A stretch of DNA of 64,000 bases from Mycetocola zhujimingii (GCF_003065425.1 NZ_CP026949.1:3097404-3161403); one strand, 5' to 3'. Positions 46,900-56,549 are shown, counted from the stretch's first letter. Notes: a model not told the origin generated them from the letters alone. Numbers and translations: made by a program.

Positions 46900-47419
46900 G
46901 GGCACCCGCCGGGAGCGGGTGGTCCGACTCGATCACCGTCGACAGATCGGCGCCAAACACGAACCTCCGCTCGATGACGTCGCCGGCGTCAGGTGAGGCG
47001 AGCACTCCGGGCAGCCAGTATTTGGCGTCATCCCACATCCGGTCGAACGGGATGGCGTCGACGCGGTGCCAGCGGAGGAGCAGCTCGTCTGACTCGATAA
47101 TGTCGCCATGCCATGAGCGCGTGGCGAAGACCCACGACACCTGACTCCATGCCTCGCGCGTTGGGAACTCGTACCTGATCCGACCGAGCAGCACGAGGTC
47201 GTCCTCGATGACCCGAAGCCCGGACTCCTCGAAAACTTCCCGCACCGCCGCCTGCGCGGGGGTCTCACCCGGCTCGAGTTTGCCACCGGGGCCAACGAGC
47301 TTGCCGAGGCCAAGACCCTTCTTTTTCTCGCCGAGCAGGACGCGGTAACCGTCTTCGGGGGTTTCATCGAGGATGTAACAGACACAGACCTCGGGTACGT
47401 CAGCGGGGCTCTCGGTCAT
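46877..47419 (-). CDS. Nudix hydrolase, MutT/MTH1-like
   Basis: A 180-residue hydrolase with a full Nudix box (GGKLEPGETPAQAAVREVFE then ESGL). The preceding GLGLGKLVGP and following RIRYEFPTREAWSQVSWVF, with WDDAKYWLPGVL, are close to 8-oxo-dGTP diphosphatases of the MTH1 type. It would clean oxidised nucleotides from the pool. It is probably leaderless: TAACCT lies six bases before the ATG. Other nucleotide substrates cannot be excluded. Confidence 0.9.
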   Translation of the reverse strand: MTESPADVPEVCVCYILDETPEDGYRVLLGEKKKGLGLGKLVGPGGKLEPGETPAQAAVREVFEESGLRVIEDDLVLLGRIRYEFPTREAWSQVSWVFATRSWHGDIIESDELLLRWHRVDAIPFDRMWDDAKYWLPGVLASPDAGDVIERRFVFGADLSTVIESDHPLPAGAPRPGSRA

Positions 47420-47472
47420 ACGGCGAGGTTACGTGCCGCGAGCACAGACAGCCAACCCCGCCGAGCGTAACC

Positions 47473-47853
47473 CTATCGACCGGTTTCAGCGAGCCGAGCG
47501 CAGTCGATGCAGAGCTCGGCGACGGGTCGGGCGTCGAGTCTCGCCCGTGCGATCGGCTTGCCGCATCGCGTGCAGATTCCGTAACTGCGGTCGTCGATTC
47601 GCGCGAGTGCACGATCGATGTCCTTGAGTTGACGCACCGCGTCATCCTGCAGGCCCGTCAGCCGGGACCACTCGGCGGTGAGCGTCGGCCCTTCCGGGTC
47701 GTGTTCATCGTCCTGTTCGCCGTCACGAGCATCGCGGACCTCGGTCAGGGATGCTGCCACGTGCTCCTGCTGGGCGAGGAGTTCGGCGCGTTCAGATTCG
47801 AGGGTCTCGCGAAAGTGCCGCAACGTGCTGCTCGCGAGCGGTTTCTGGTCCAT
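47473..47853 (-). CDS. DksA/TraR C4-type zinc-finger protein
   Basis: A 126-residue protein with an N-terminal coiled-coil hairpin (FRETLESERAELLAQQEHVAASL ... LKDIDRALARIDD) carrying acidic residues at its tip, and a C-terminal four-Cys zinc finger (ICTRCGKPIARARL then LCIDCA). DksA-type proteins enter the RNA polymerase secondary channel; actinobacterial relatives of this type act on polymerase with or without ppGpp. A GTG five codons upstream is an alternative start. Confidence 0.88.
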   Translation of the reverse strand: MDQKPLASSTLRHFRETLESERAELLAQQEHVAASLTEVRDARDGEQDDEHDPEGPTLTAEWSRLTGLQDDAVRQLKDIDRALARIDDRSYGICTRCGKPIARARLDARPVAELCIDCARLAETGR

Positions 47854-47988
47854 GCTCCATGGTCGCACGCCAGCGTCCGATTCCGCGGTGACCGGCGCGC
47901 GGCACCGACTATTTGGCGCTTGGGAAACCTCGCGTACCCTTTAACCGGACCCGGTCACACGCACGTGGAGACGAGCAAAGGAGGCGCG

Positions 47989-48342
47989 ATGACAATGGCC
48001 AGAATGGACCTCGACGAGTTGCGCCGCTATGCAAGGTACGAACTCGACGTTCTCATCGAACATCGATGCCGGGCCGGCGAAGACCCGTACGACTTCATCC
48101 ACGACCTCCCCACGGTCGACGAACTCGTGGTCTTCGAGTTGCGGGCCGACGCACTCGACGCTCGCGGTATGACCGCCCAGTACGCGATGGCGAAGCACGC
48201 CGCGAGAAGCGATCTCGCGGATGCCGGCATGCACCGCAAGAATATAGCTCAGCTGGAATATGACCTGTTGAGGAGCATTGCGCTCGAACACCCCGACCTG
48301 ACGCGCACGGTCTGGACTCTGCTGGACTCGGTGGGCGAATAA
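47989..48342 (+). CDS. Hypothetical helical protein
   Basis: A 117-residue, soluble, mostly helical protein (LDELRRYARYELDVLIEHR, VDELVVFELRADALDARG, IAQLEYDLLRSIALEHPDL). It has an unusually strong ribosome site, AAAGGAGG. No family is recognised. It diverges from the DksA-like gene, and both are small; nothing more can be said about its role. Confidence 0.7.
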   Translation: MTMARMDLDELRRYARYELDVLIEHRCRAGEDPYDFIHDLPTVDELVVFELRADALDARGMTAQYAMAKHAARSDLADAGMHRKNIAQLEYDLLRSIALEHPDLTRTVWTLLDSVGE

Positions 48343-48440
48343 CCGCACAGGCCTCCTCCACAGACATCCCGGGCCAGCCGGTCACCGACAGCATCGGCGG
48401 ATCCGCTCCGCGAACCCCTCGGTGGTCGCAGGGTTGGTCG

Positions 48441-48728
48441 ATGCCGTTCGTGTACATTCTTCGCCGCGCCGACGGCGCCTTTGTCACCGGGAGCACCTGG
48501 AACCTGTCGCACCGTTTGAGGCAGCATGGCGTCGGACCCAGCCCTGCCGATGTGGCGGCTCCCGCTCTCGTGTACGCCGAGTGGCATGACCGGATCGACG
48601 AGGCCTACTACCGCGAACGAGAGATTCACGGTTGGACGCACGGCCAAAAACGCGCACTGGCTGAGGCGTGTTCCGAGGGTGAGCGAACCACAGATCCACG
48701 GCAGGGTCGGTGGTTCCCCGCGCGCTGA
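48441..48728 (+). CDS. GIY-YIG domain protein
   Basis: A 95-residue single-domain protein with FVYILRRADGAFVTGSTWNLSHRLRQH, the GIY-YIG core. The second tyrosine position is Phe/Val (AFVTGST rather than YVGST), but the Arg in SHRLRQH and the Glu in YYREREIHGW are present. Stand-alone members resemble the YhbQ/UPF0213 group with weak or unproven nuclease activity. The altered second motif leaves activity in doubt. Confidence 0.8.
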   Translation: MPFVYILRRADGAFVTGSTWNLSHRLRQHGVGPSPADVAAPALVYAEWHDRIDEAYYREREIHGWTHGQKRALAEACSEGERTTDPRQGRWFPAR

Positions 48729-48802
48729 AAGCATCCCCCCAGCGTCCGCCTCTAGAATCGATCGATGCTGGAACGTGGAACCATCCGCGCCGGCGAACGC
48801 CT

Positions 48803-50944
48803 ATGACACAGAAACGACCGCCGTTGACCATGCGTGTGCTTCTTGCCACCGTGGTCGGTTTGTTGTCCCTCGGCGCGACGCCACCAGCCCTTGCCTCAGA
48901 ACCTCCGGCAACCGCTCGGGCGGTCACCGCCCCCTCCGCAGCGGCTGTCGAGGACGTGTCCGTGTCGATTCGCCAGTCCGCCAGCTTTATCGGCGCGGGC
49001 GGAACGATGGCCGTCACGGTGACCGTAGAGAACACAACGCCAGTCCCCGTCGCCGACGGCGCACTCACGCTGAGGTCGAGTACCGATTCGATCACCTCAC
49101 GGGACACACTCACCGAGTGGCTTGACCCCTCTACGAAGGCCGACACCGACCGCACCCTCTCCGAAGTTCCGGTTCCAGCGCTCCAACCCGGCGCGACCCA
49201 CACCATCACGCCGATCGAGGTTTCCGCCGAGTCACTCGGGCTCACGGTCGGCGGCGTCTACCCCATCGACGCCGTCTTCACGAGCGCAGAAACAGTGGTT
49301 GAGGCGCGGGACACCATTGTCTACAGCCCTGACCCGGCGGCGACGCCACTCGGCATCGCGGTCGTCATGCCCATCACCGCCCCACCGGGCACGACCGGGC
49401 TGCTGACCGCCGACGCCCTCGCTTTCTACACCTCGCCGAACGGCGTGCTCACCAGACAGCTCGACGGGGTCATTGACCGCCCGGTTGCGCTCGGGATAGA
49501 CCCGATGATCATCGCGTCGATCCGTGCCCTCGGCGACGCGGCACCGGCGTCCGCTGTCGCGTGGCTTGATACGCTCTCACGCGCTACCAACGAGACCTTC
49601 CCCCTCCAGTCCGCGGATGCTGACCCCGCCGTGCAGGCTCAGGCCGGTATCCCGAACCTCCTGAGTCCGACATCCCTGCTCTTCGGCCTTGACCCCGCGA
49701 ACTTCGCGGGCGAGCCAACCGACGACACTGCCACCGGCGAGCCCGTGCCCGGTGAGACAGAGACCCCGTCGCCAGATCCGGCCCCCGACGAGAATCCACT
49801 CCCGACCCTCGCCGAACTCACCGAATGGCCGTACACCACGACGGGCATCGTCTGGCCGGCCGATAACACCGTGGTGTCGACCGATCTGCCCGTCTTCGCG
49901 GCATCCGGGGCGACCTCGACACTCCTCTCCTCCGGCAACGTCGCCTCTACCGCCTCGTACACGCCCGGAGCGGCGTCGAGGGTGGGCGATGCGGCGCTTA
50001 TTGTGTCGGATGCTGCAGCGTCAGAGGCGCTTCGGGGAGCGGTCACCGCCATCAGCACTGACGAGCAGCAGGATGCTCTCGCCGACCTCGCCGCGCAGAT
50101 CATGGTCGTTGGCTCGGAACGTTCGGCACCTGATCGCTCATTGGTCCTCACCCTCGACCGAGGATGGCCACCGTCGTCCGCCCGGTTGAGTGAGGCGCTT
50201 TCAGCACTCGCCACACTGCCGCTGGTGGCGAGCACGTCACTGAGCGCGGCGGCTTCTGCCGAGCCGGCGACAGTGACCATGGTAGACACGCCGGAGGACG
50301 CGGGACGCACAGCGACCGCGGCACGGTTCAGCGCCCGCGAGGCCGAGATCGCGTCATTCGCCACGGTCCTCGACGACCCCACACTCCTCACGGGCGAAGA
50401 GCGGGCTGAGATTCTGGCCCTGCTCGCCGTCGCCTGGCGTGACAACGCCGCTGACTGGGACGCCGCCGTCCTGGAACATGACGAGCAGACCGCCGCCATC
50501 CTGGACTCGGTGTCGATTACGGCCACGACCCAGATCAACATGGTGAGCAACCAGACCTCGCTGCCGTTCTCGGTGCGCAACGACTTCGACCAGCCCGTCA
50601 CCGTCGTGCTCCAGGCGTCCACCTCGAGCCTCAAGCTCAGTGTCGACGCTGCGGTGACACAGACCATTCCGGCGAACTCCCGTGAAACGGTTCGCGTGCC
50701 CGTCCAGGCGAGACTCGGCAACGGGGACGTCTCGGTCCGCGTGCAGCTCTATTCGCCACAGAACGCCGTCATCGGCGGGAGCGTCCAGGTCCCCGTGAGT
50801 GTCAGGGCCGACTGGGAGGGGATCGGTGCCGCCGTCATCGGCGGTCTCATCGTCGCTCTCTTCCTCGGTGGCCTTGTCCGAACCATCCGTAAACGGCGCC
50901 ATGCAAAGGCCCAGCACATGTCCACCGAAAGCGGCAATGAGTAA
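48803..50944 (+). CDS. DUF6049 family secreted/membrane protein
   Basis: A 713-residue protein with signal peptide (MRVLLATVVGLLSLGATPPALAS over residues 10-32). The extracytoplasmic region is long and Ala/Thr/Ser/Asp-rich, with beta-sandwich segments at the start (VSVSIRQSASFIGAGGTMAV) and before the end (FSVRNDFDQPVTVVLQASTS). One C-terminal helix (AAVIGGLIVALFLGGLV) is followed by a basic tail. This is the usual gene before murJ in actinobacteria (Rv3909 position). It overlaps murJ by eight bases, so the two are coupled; a role in envelope assembly is inferred from that. Confidence 0.85.
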   Translation: MTQKRPPLTMRVLLATVVGLLSLGATPPALASEPPATARAVTAPSAAAVEDVSVSIRQSASFIGAGGTMAVTVTVENTTPVPVADGALTLRSSTDSITSRDTLTEWLDPSTKADTDRTLSEVPVPALQPGATHTITPIEVSAESLGLTVGGVYPIDAVFTSAETVVEARDTIVYSPDPAATPLGIAVVMPITAPPGTTGLLTADALAFYTSPNGVLTRQLDGVIDRPVALGIDPMIIASIRALGDAAPASAVAWLDTLSRATNETFPLQSADADPAVQAQAGIPNLLSPTSLLFGLDPANFAGEPTDDTATGEPVPGETETPSPDPAPDENPLPTLAELTEWPYTTTGIVWPADNTVVSTDLPVFAASGATSTLLSSGNVASTASYTPGAASRVGDAALIVSDAAASEALRGAVTAISTDEQQDALADLAAQIMVVGSERSAPDRSLVLTLDRGWPPSSARLSEALSALATLPLVASTSLSAAASAEPATVTMVDTPEDAGRTATAARFSAREAEIASFATVLDDPTLLTGEERAEILALLAVAWRDNAADWDAAVLEHDEQTAAILDSVSITATTQINMVSNQTSLPFSVRNDFDQPVTVVLQASTSSLKLSVDAAVTQTIPANSRETVRVPVQARLGNGDVSVRVQLYSPQNAVIGGSVQVPVSVRADWEGIGAAVIGGLIVALFLGGLVRTIRKRRHAKAQHMSTESGNE

Positions 50945-52565
50945 ATCAACAAACGACGACAGCATCGGCCGCGCGAGCTTATTCCTGGCTTCGGGGACCC
51001 TCGTGTCCCGACTCCTCGGGTTCGTGAAGGCGATGCTCCTTGCATCCACGATCGGCCTTGTCGGTTCGCGCAGCGCTGACGCGTTCGGCGTTGCCAACCA
51101 GTTGCCGAACACCCTCTACGTCATCATCGCCGGAGGTGTTCTCAGCGCGGTTCTCGTTCCGTCGATCGTGCGCTCCATCGTGCACGCCGACGGCGGCAAG
51201 GCGTACATGAACAAGCTGCTGACGATCACCTTCGTCGTGCTGCTCGGTGCGACGGTGGCTGCCGTGCTGCTCGCCCCGGCACTCGTGAGCCTCTACTCGC
51301 TCAACCTGAACGAGGAGACTCGCGCCCTCGCCATCGCGTTCGCCTACTGGTGCCTCCCGCAGATCTTCTTCTACGGCCTGTACTCGGTGCTCGGCGAGAT
51401 CCTCAACGCGCACAAGGTATTCGGTCCGTTCACCTGGTCGCCGGTGATCAACAACATCGTGGCGATGGCCGGGCTCGTCGTCTTCATGATCGCGTTCGGG
51501 GCCGACCCCAACGGTGACAGGCTCGTCACCGACTGGACACCGACCATGATCGCCGTTCTCGCCGGAACAGCGACACTCGGAGTCGCCGCGCAGGCGATCG
51601 TCCTGTTCTTCTTCTGGAAGCGGATCGGACTCAGTTACCGACCCGATTTTGCCTGGCGGGGCGTCGGGCTCGGCGCCACCGGAAAGCTTGCGGGCTGGTC
51701 GTTTGCCATGCTCGGCCTCACCACGCTCGGCGGCCTGGTCCAGACCAACGTGGCCCTGATCGCAACGGGAGTCGGGGCAGGACCCGCGACCCTGCAAAAC
51801 GCCTGGCTGATCTTCATGCTGCCCCACTCGGTCATCACGCTCTCGGTCGCGACCGCGTACTTCACCCGGCTCGCCGAACACGTGCGTGAAGACCGGATCG
51901 AAAACCTGAAAACGGATGTCTCGGCTGCGGTTCGCCAGATCACCCTGTTCATCGTGCTGGCCACCGCTGTGCTCCTCGTCGTCGCGTTCCCCTTCGCAAG
52001 CCTGTTCACCGACCAGTTCGCCGACACCGCAGCGATGGGCTTCGTGCTGATGGGGTACCTGATCAGCCTCGTCCCGTTCGCCGTGCTGTTCGTCTTCCAG
52101 CGCACCTTCTACGCCCTCGGTGACACTCGGACGCCCTTCTTCTTCACCCTGGTCCAGACGGCCGTCTACATCGGTCTCGCACTCGCCTGCGCGCAGTTGC
52201 CGCGGGAGTTCATCGGCATCGGGCTCGCGCTGTCGATGTCTGTGTCGATCGTCGTGCAGATGCTGACAGCCGGCATCCTGCTCGCGAAGCGGATTCACGG
52301 ACTCGACATGTCCCGCATCATCCGGAGCCTCACCGTCTACACGGTCGCCGCCATCCCCTCCGTGCTCGCTGGTGTTCTCCTGATTTTCGTGCTTGGCGGT
52401 TACACCAGCGGCTGGGCACTGGCGTCGCCCCTCAACGCGGTGCTCACCATGGCACTCATCGGTGTCGTCATGCTGGCCCTCTACGTGGGCGCTCTCTCGC
52501 TGATGCGCTCAGAGGAACTCCGGGATGCCATCGCGCCGGTCAAGCGCCGCCTGCGTCGCCGCTAG
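50937..52565 (+). CDS. murJ: Lipid II flippase MurJ
   Basis: A 542-residue polytopic membrane protein of the MOP superfamily with about fourteen helices. It has ASGTLVSRLLGFVKAMLLAS near the start with the conserved Arg residues of helix 1, ADAFGVANQLPNTLYVIIAG, and FYALGDTRTPFFFTLVQT in helix 10-11. It flips the peptidoglycan precursor lipid II across the membrane. It lacks the C-terminal pseudokinase and FhaA-binding part present in the mycobacterial protein. It overlaps the DUF6049 gene by eight bases. Confidence 0.93.
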   Translation: MSKSTNDDSIGRASLFLASGTLVSRLLGFVKAMLLASTIGLVGSRSADAFGVANQLPNTLYVIIAGGVLSAVLVPSIVRSIVHADGGKAYMNKLLTITFVVLLGATVAAVLLAPALVSLYSLNLNEETRALAIAFAYWCLPQIFFYGLYSVLGEILNAHKVFGPFTWSPVINNIVAMAGLVVFMIAFGADPNGDRLVTDWTPTMIAVLAGTATLGVAAQAIVLFFFWKRIGLSYRPDFAWRGVGLGATGKLAGWSFAMLGLTTLGGLVQTNVALIATGVGAGPATLQNAWLIFMLPHSVITLSVATAYFTRLAEHVREDRIENLKTDVSAAVRQITLFIVLATAVLLVVAFPFASLFTDQFADTAAMGFVLMGYLISLVPFAVLFVFQRTFYALGDTRTPFFFTLVQTAVYIGLALACAQLPREFIGIGLALSMSVSIVVQMLTAGILLAKRIHGLDMSRIIRSLTVYTVAAIPSVLAGVLLIFVLGGYTSGWALASPLNAVLTMALIGVVMLALYVGALSLMRSEELRDAIAPVKRRLRRR

Positions 52566-52572
52566 GCGTCAC

Positions 52573-52647
52573 GCCGAGAACACCACTTCCGGCCGAGAAC
52601 ACCCGTTCCGCCTGATGTTCTCGACCGCAACTGATGCGCTCGGTACC
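52573..52647. repeat. Family III palindromic element, copy d
   Basis: Two forward units GCCGAGAACACCACTTCC and GCCGAGAACACCCGTTCC are followed by two inverted units TGATGTTCTCGACCGC and TGATGCGCTCGG. This is the clearest copy of the family and begins eight bases after the murJ stop. Confidence 0.8.
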
Positions 52648-52758
52648 GGGCGCTGAACCCCTCGCTCACAGTCCTCTCACAGCCTCCACAGGGCCTCTGG
52701 AATAGCGCCCAACTAAGATGTGTTGGACTGGTCGAGCGAACTTTTGAGGAGCAATACC

Positions 52759-53733
52759 GTGCGCAATGTCATCATCATCGGGTCTGGGCCTGCCGGCTAC
52801 ACAGCGGCAATTTACGCGGCCCGAGCGAACCTGAACCCGCTGCTTCTCGCGTCGAGCGTTGAGGCCGGCGGTGAGCTGATGAACACGACAGAGGTCGAGA
52901 ACTACCCGGGTTTCCCCGAGGGAATTCAGGGCCCCGAGCTCATGAGCAAGTTCCAGGAGCAGGCAGAACGCTTCGGCACCGAGATCATCCTCGATGACGT
53001 CACCGAGGTCTCCCTCGGTGGAGAAGTCAAAACCATCAAGACCGGTTACTCCGGCGACTTCGAGGCGTCGAGCGTCATCGTCGCAACAGGCAGCGCCTAC
53101 CGCAAGCTCGGGCTTGCCGACGAAGAGCGCCTGTCAGGTCGCGGCATCTCGTGGTGCGCCACCTGCGATGGTTTCTTCTTCAAGGAGAAGACGATCGCCG
53201 TTGTCGGCGGCGGAGACTCGGCGATGGAAGAGGCCACGTTCCTCACCCGCTTCGCCTCGAAGGTCTACGTCATCCACCGCAAGGACACCCTCCGCGCGTC
53301 GAAGATCATGCAAGACCGCGCCTTCGCCAACGACAAGATCGAGTTCGTCTGGAACTCCGAAGTCGTGGGCATCTCCGGTGAGAACGCCGTCAACGGCGTG
53401 ACGCTGCGCAACACAGTCGATGGCACCGAGAGCCACCTCGAGCTTGGCGGCCTGTTTATCGCGATCGGCAACGACCCGCGGACCCACCTGTTCCACGGCC
53501 AGCTCGAGCTCACCAGCGACGGCACCATCGCCGTCGACGGCCGCTCGTCCAGGACCAACCTCCCCGGTGTTTTCGCCGCCGGCGATGTCATCGACCCGAA
53601 CTACCGGCAGGCCATCACCGCGGCCGCATCCGGAACCGTTGCCGCGCTTGACGCCGAGCACTACCTCGCGAGTCTCGAGCAGGAAGCGCACCACAACCCC
53701 GAGATCGCATCCGCCGTCGCGGCATCCGTTTAA
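52759..53733 (+). CDS. trxB: Thioredoxin reductase
   Basis: A 324-residue flavoenzyme reducing thioredoxin with NADPH. The FAD motif is IIIGSGPAGYTAAIYAARA (residues about 5-23), the redox pair is SWCATCDGFFF (Cys at about 134 and 137), the NADP motif is AVVGGGDSAMEEA, and GVFAAGDVIDPNYRQ closes the FAD site. The GTG start at 52759 is preferred over an upstream TTG because TTGAGGAG precedes it. TAAGAT at 52714-52719 is a likely -10 box. It is followed by trxA 26 bases later. Confidence 0.95.
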   Translation: MRNVIIIGSGPAGYTAAIYAARANLNPLLLASSVEAGGELMNTTEVENYPGFPEGIQGPELMSKFQEQAERFGTEIILDDVTEVSLGGEVKTIKTGYSGDFEASSVIVATGSAYRKLGLADEERLSGRGISWCATCDGFFFKEKTIAVVGGGDSAMEEATFLTRFASKVYVIHRKDTLRASKIMQDRAFANDKIEFVWNSEVVGISGENAVNGVTLRNTVDGTESHLELGGLFIAIGNDPRTHLFHGQLELTSDGTIAVDGRSSRTNLPGVFAAGDVIDPNYRQAITAAASGTVAALDAEHYLASLEQEAHHNPEIASAVAASV

Positions 53734-53759
53734 TTTCTACCTACCCACAAGGAGCAACA

Positions 53760-54083
53760 ATGTCAGCACGTGCAGTATCTGAAGCCACTTTCGACGCCGA
53801 AGTTCTGAAGAGCGACAAGCCGATCCTGGTCGACTTCTGGGCTGAGTGGTGCGGCCCCTGCCGCATGGTCTCGCCGATCCTCGACCAGATCGCGTCTGAG
53901 CACAGCGACAAGATCGACATCGTCAAGGTCAACGTCGACGAGAACCCGCAGCTCGCCATGCAGTACCAGATCACCTCCATCCCCGCGATGAAGGTCTTCA
54001 AGGGTGGCGAGGTCGCACAGACCATCATCGGCGCCAAGCCGAAGGCAGCTCTCGAGAACGACCTGTCCGCCTTCCTGGCCTAG
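53760..54083 (+). CDS. trxA: Thioredoxin
   Basis: A 107-residue thioredoxin with the WCGPCRM active site (about residues 31-37), the buried Asp in VDFWAEW, and the cis-proline segment SIPAMKVF. It is reduced by the trxB product encoded just upstream and supplies electrons to ribonucleotide reductase and other targets. AAGGAG precedes the ATG. A hairpin terminator follows the stop. Confidence 0.97.
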   Translation: MSARAVSEATFDAEVLKSDKPILVDFWAEWCGPCRMVSPILDQIASEHSDKIDIVKVNVDENPQLAMQYQITSIPAMKVFKGGEVAQTIIGAKPKAALENDLSAFLA

Positions 54084-54099
54084 CCAGTCCGGCTCCACG

Positions 54100-54133
54100 A
54101 TCGACCCGTCCGGCTCATGCCGGGCGGGTCGAT
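54100..54133 (+). terminator. Terminator after trxA
   Basis: A 15-bp stem with one mismatch (54100-54114 with 54119-54133, ATCGACCC... and inverse) and a TCAT loop, 17 bases after the trxA stop. The T-run is weak. Confidence 0.6.
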
Positions 54134-54223
54134 GTCGTTAACTCCTGGTTCAAGCCACCCGTGGTCAATTGGCATCCCCACTGGGCGGCTAACATCGATG
54201 AAAGACCAGGAACGGAACAGACA

Positions 54224-55546
54224 GTGTCAGAACTCGGCTCTCGCCACTCATCCGGAAACAACCTCGACCCGTGGTACGGCTCATACGCCGCCCGTACGGC
54301 CGGGTTGGCCGCCAGTGAGGTCCGCGCCCTGTTCGCCGTTGCAAGCCGCCCAGAGGTCGTCTCTCTGGCCGGTGGGATGCCATTCGTCTCCGCTCTGCCC
54401 GAGGACCTGGTGACGGATGCCATGAATCGCGTCATGCGCGAACAGGGCCCAACAGCTCTCCAATACGGTTCGGGGCAGGGTGTCGAGAAGCTGCGGGAGC
54501 AGACCCTCGAGGTGATGGCGCTCGAGGGGATCCAGGGCAGCGCTTCCGACGTCGTGATCACGACGGGCAGCCAGCACGCGCTCGAGCTGTTCAGCAAGCT
54601 CTTCATCGATCCGGGCGACGTCGTCATCGCCGAAGGGCCGAGCTACGTCACCGCGATGGTGATCTTCAAGAGTTACCAGGCCGAGGTCGACCACGTCCCC
54701 ATGGACGAGAACGGTCTCATCCCTGAGGCGCTCCGCGAGCACATCGCGAGCCTCAAAGCCGCTGGCAAGAAAATCAAGTTCCTCTACACGATCCCGACGT
54801 TCCACAACCCGGCCGGTGTCACGCTCTCCGAGGCCCGCCGCACCGAGATCCTCGAGATCGCGCGCGACAACGACATCCTCGTGCTCGAAGACAACCCGTA
54901 CGGGCTGCTGTACTTCGACCAGAAGCCTCCCGCCGCCCTCCGTTCACTCGAATCGGACGGCGTCGTCTACCTCGGCACGTTCTCGAAGACGCTCGCACCG
55001 GGCTTCCGGGTCGGCTGGGCACTCGCACCACACGCCATCCGTGAAAAGCTCATCCTCGCCAATGAGGCCGCGATCCTGTGCCCGTCGTCGTTCAGCCAGC
55101 TGGTGATCTCGCAGTACCTCGATCAGGCCGACTGGAAGGGCCAGATCAATACGTTCCGCGGCGTCTACCAGGAGCGGAAGGAGACGATGCTCTCCGCTCT
55201 GGGGGAGTACCTGCCCGATCTCACCTGGACGAACCCCACCGGTGGGTTCTACGTCTGGCTGACCCTGCCCGAGCAGCTCGATTCAAAGGCGATGCTGCCG
55301 AGGGCCGTCAAGGAACTCGTCGCATACACACCCGGAACCGCGTTTTACGCCGACGGAGACGGCCGCCAGAACATCCGGCTCTCGTTCTGTTACCCGACGC
55401 CGGAGAGTATCCGCGTTGGCATTCGCAGGTTGGCGACCGTCATCAACGGCGAGCTTGATCTGCTCGACACTTTCGCCGGCACCGGGCGGCTGACCGGAGG
55501 CAAGTCGCGAGGCACATTCGCGGCGCCACCGCCCAACATGTCCTGA
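54224..55546 (+). CDS. PLP-dependent aminotransferase (class I/II, 2-aminoadipate-type)
   Basis: A fold-type I aminotransferase of about 440 residues related to MocR and LysN-type enzymes but without the DNA-binding domain. Segments VVSLAGGMPFVSALPED, ITTGSQHALELFSKLFI, IPTFHNPAGVTLSEARR, EDNPYGLLYF and the PLP lysine in GTFSKTLAPGFRVGW are present, with NIRLSFCYP near the C-terminus holding the carboxylate-binding Arg. The start is likely the GTG at 54224 (AGGAACGG upstream), not the GTG at 54161. Substrate not fixed by sequence. Confidence 0.9.
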   Translation: MSELGSRHSSGNNLDPWYGSYAARTAGLAASEVRALFAVASRPEVVSLAGGMPFVSALPEDLVTDAMNRVMREQGPTALQYGSGQGVEKLREQTLEVMALEGIQGSASDVVITTGSQHALELFSKLFIDPGDVVIAEGPSYVTAMVIFKSYQAEVDHVPMDENGLIPEALREHIASLKAAGKKIKFLYTIPTFHNPAGVTLSEARRTEILEIARDNDILVLEDNPYGLLYFDQKPPAALRSLESDGVVYLGTFSKTLAPGFRVGWALAPHAIREKLILANEAAILCPSSFSQLVISQYLDQADWKGQINTFRGVYQERKETMLSALGEYLPDLTWTNPTGGFYVWLTLPEQLDSKAMLPRAVKELVAYTPGTAFYADGDGRQNIRLSFCYPTPESIRVGIRRLATVINGELDLLDTFAGTGRLTGGKSRGTFAAPPPNMS

Positions 55547-55595
55547 GCACCGCTGCGATGACCCGCTCACCCAGACCAACAGAAAAGGCCTGATC

Positions 55596-56549
55596 ATGAC
55601 AGATTTCAAGAAGCTCAACATCGTCGTGCTTTCGGGTGGGATCTCGCACGAGCGAGACGTGTCCCTACGGTCGGGGCGTCGAGTGGCCGAGGAACTGCAG
55701 GCCGCGGGCCACACGGTGACGGTCCGGGATCCGGATGCTTCCCTGCTGCCCGCGCTCACGGAACAAGCCCCGGACGTCGTCTGGCCTGCCCTCCACGGTG
55801 CCAGCGGCGAGGATGGAGCGCTCCAGGCGCTGCTCCGTGCCCGCGGCATCCGTTATGTCGGTTCGCACGCTGAGGGGGCCGGCCTCGCCTGGTTCAAGCC
55901 AACAGCGAAAGTTCTGGTTTCACGTGCGGGCATTGCGACACCTGACTGGCTGACCCTGCCCACCGAGACGTTCCGGGAGCTGGGCGCCAATGGCGTACTC
56001 GCGGAGATCGTCCACGGGATCGGCCCAGCAGCCGTCGTGAAGCCCGCGCAGGGTGGTTCAGCGCAGGGTGTGACGATCGTGACGGATGCCGGTGACCTGC
56101 CGCGAGCGATGGTCGACGCCTACACCTACTCGGACGTTGCCCTGATCGAGAAGAAGATCGAGGGCACCGAACTCGCGATCGCCGTGATCGACTCGGGTCA
56201 CGGCCCTGTCGCGCTTCCCGCCGTCGAAATCCAGCCACGCTCCGGCGTCTACAGCTTCGAGGCGCGCTACAACGCGGGGGAGACGACGTTTTACGCACCG
56301 GCACGTGTGTCGGATGACATCGCCAGGCGCGCGGGCGAGACTGCTGTTGCGGTGCACGAGCTTCTTGGCCTCCGCCACATCTCGCGCATCGACCTCATCG
56401 TCGACGAGAACGGCGTTGTCTGGTTCCTCGAGGCCAATATGCTCCCGGGCCTCACCGAGACGTCACTGGTACCCCAGGCTATCGAGGCCGCCGGTTTGAC
56501 GCTCGCGTCGACTTACAGTGCCCTGGCCATGGCGGCCGCCGGGGAGTAA
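55596..56549 (+). CDS. ddl: D-alanine--D-alanine ligase family protein
   Basis: A 317-residue ATP-grasp ligase. The N-terminal signature VVLSGGISHERDVSLRSGRR, VVWPALHGASGEDGALQALLRARGI and VKPAQGGSAQGV all fit. The C-terminal part has SRIDLIVDENGVVWFLEANMLPG with the metal-binding Glu/Asn, and LTETSLVPQA. These match Ddl, which makes the dipeptide end of the peptidoglycan stem. It is at the short end of the family's length range. A separate main ddl may exist elsewhere; sequence alone does not exclude another amino-acid ligase role. Confidence 0.85.
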   Translation: MTDFKKLNIVVLSGGISHERDVSLRSGRRVAEELQAAGHTVTVRDPDASLLPALTEQAPDVVWPALHGASGEDGALQALLRARGIRYVGSHAEGAGLAWFKPTAKVLVSRAGIATPDWLTLPTETFRELGANGVLAEIVHGIGPAAVVKPAQGGSAQGVTIVTDAGDLPRAMVDAYTYSDVALIEKKIEGTELAIAVIDSGHGPVALPAVEIQPRSGVYSFEARYNAGETTFYAPARVSDDIARRAGETAVAVHELLGLRHISRIDLIVDENGVVWFLEANMLPGLTETSLVPQAIEAAGLTLASTYSALAMAAAGE

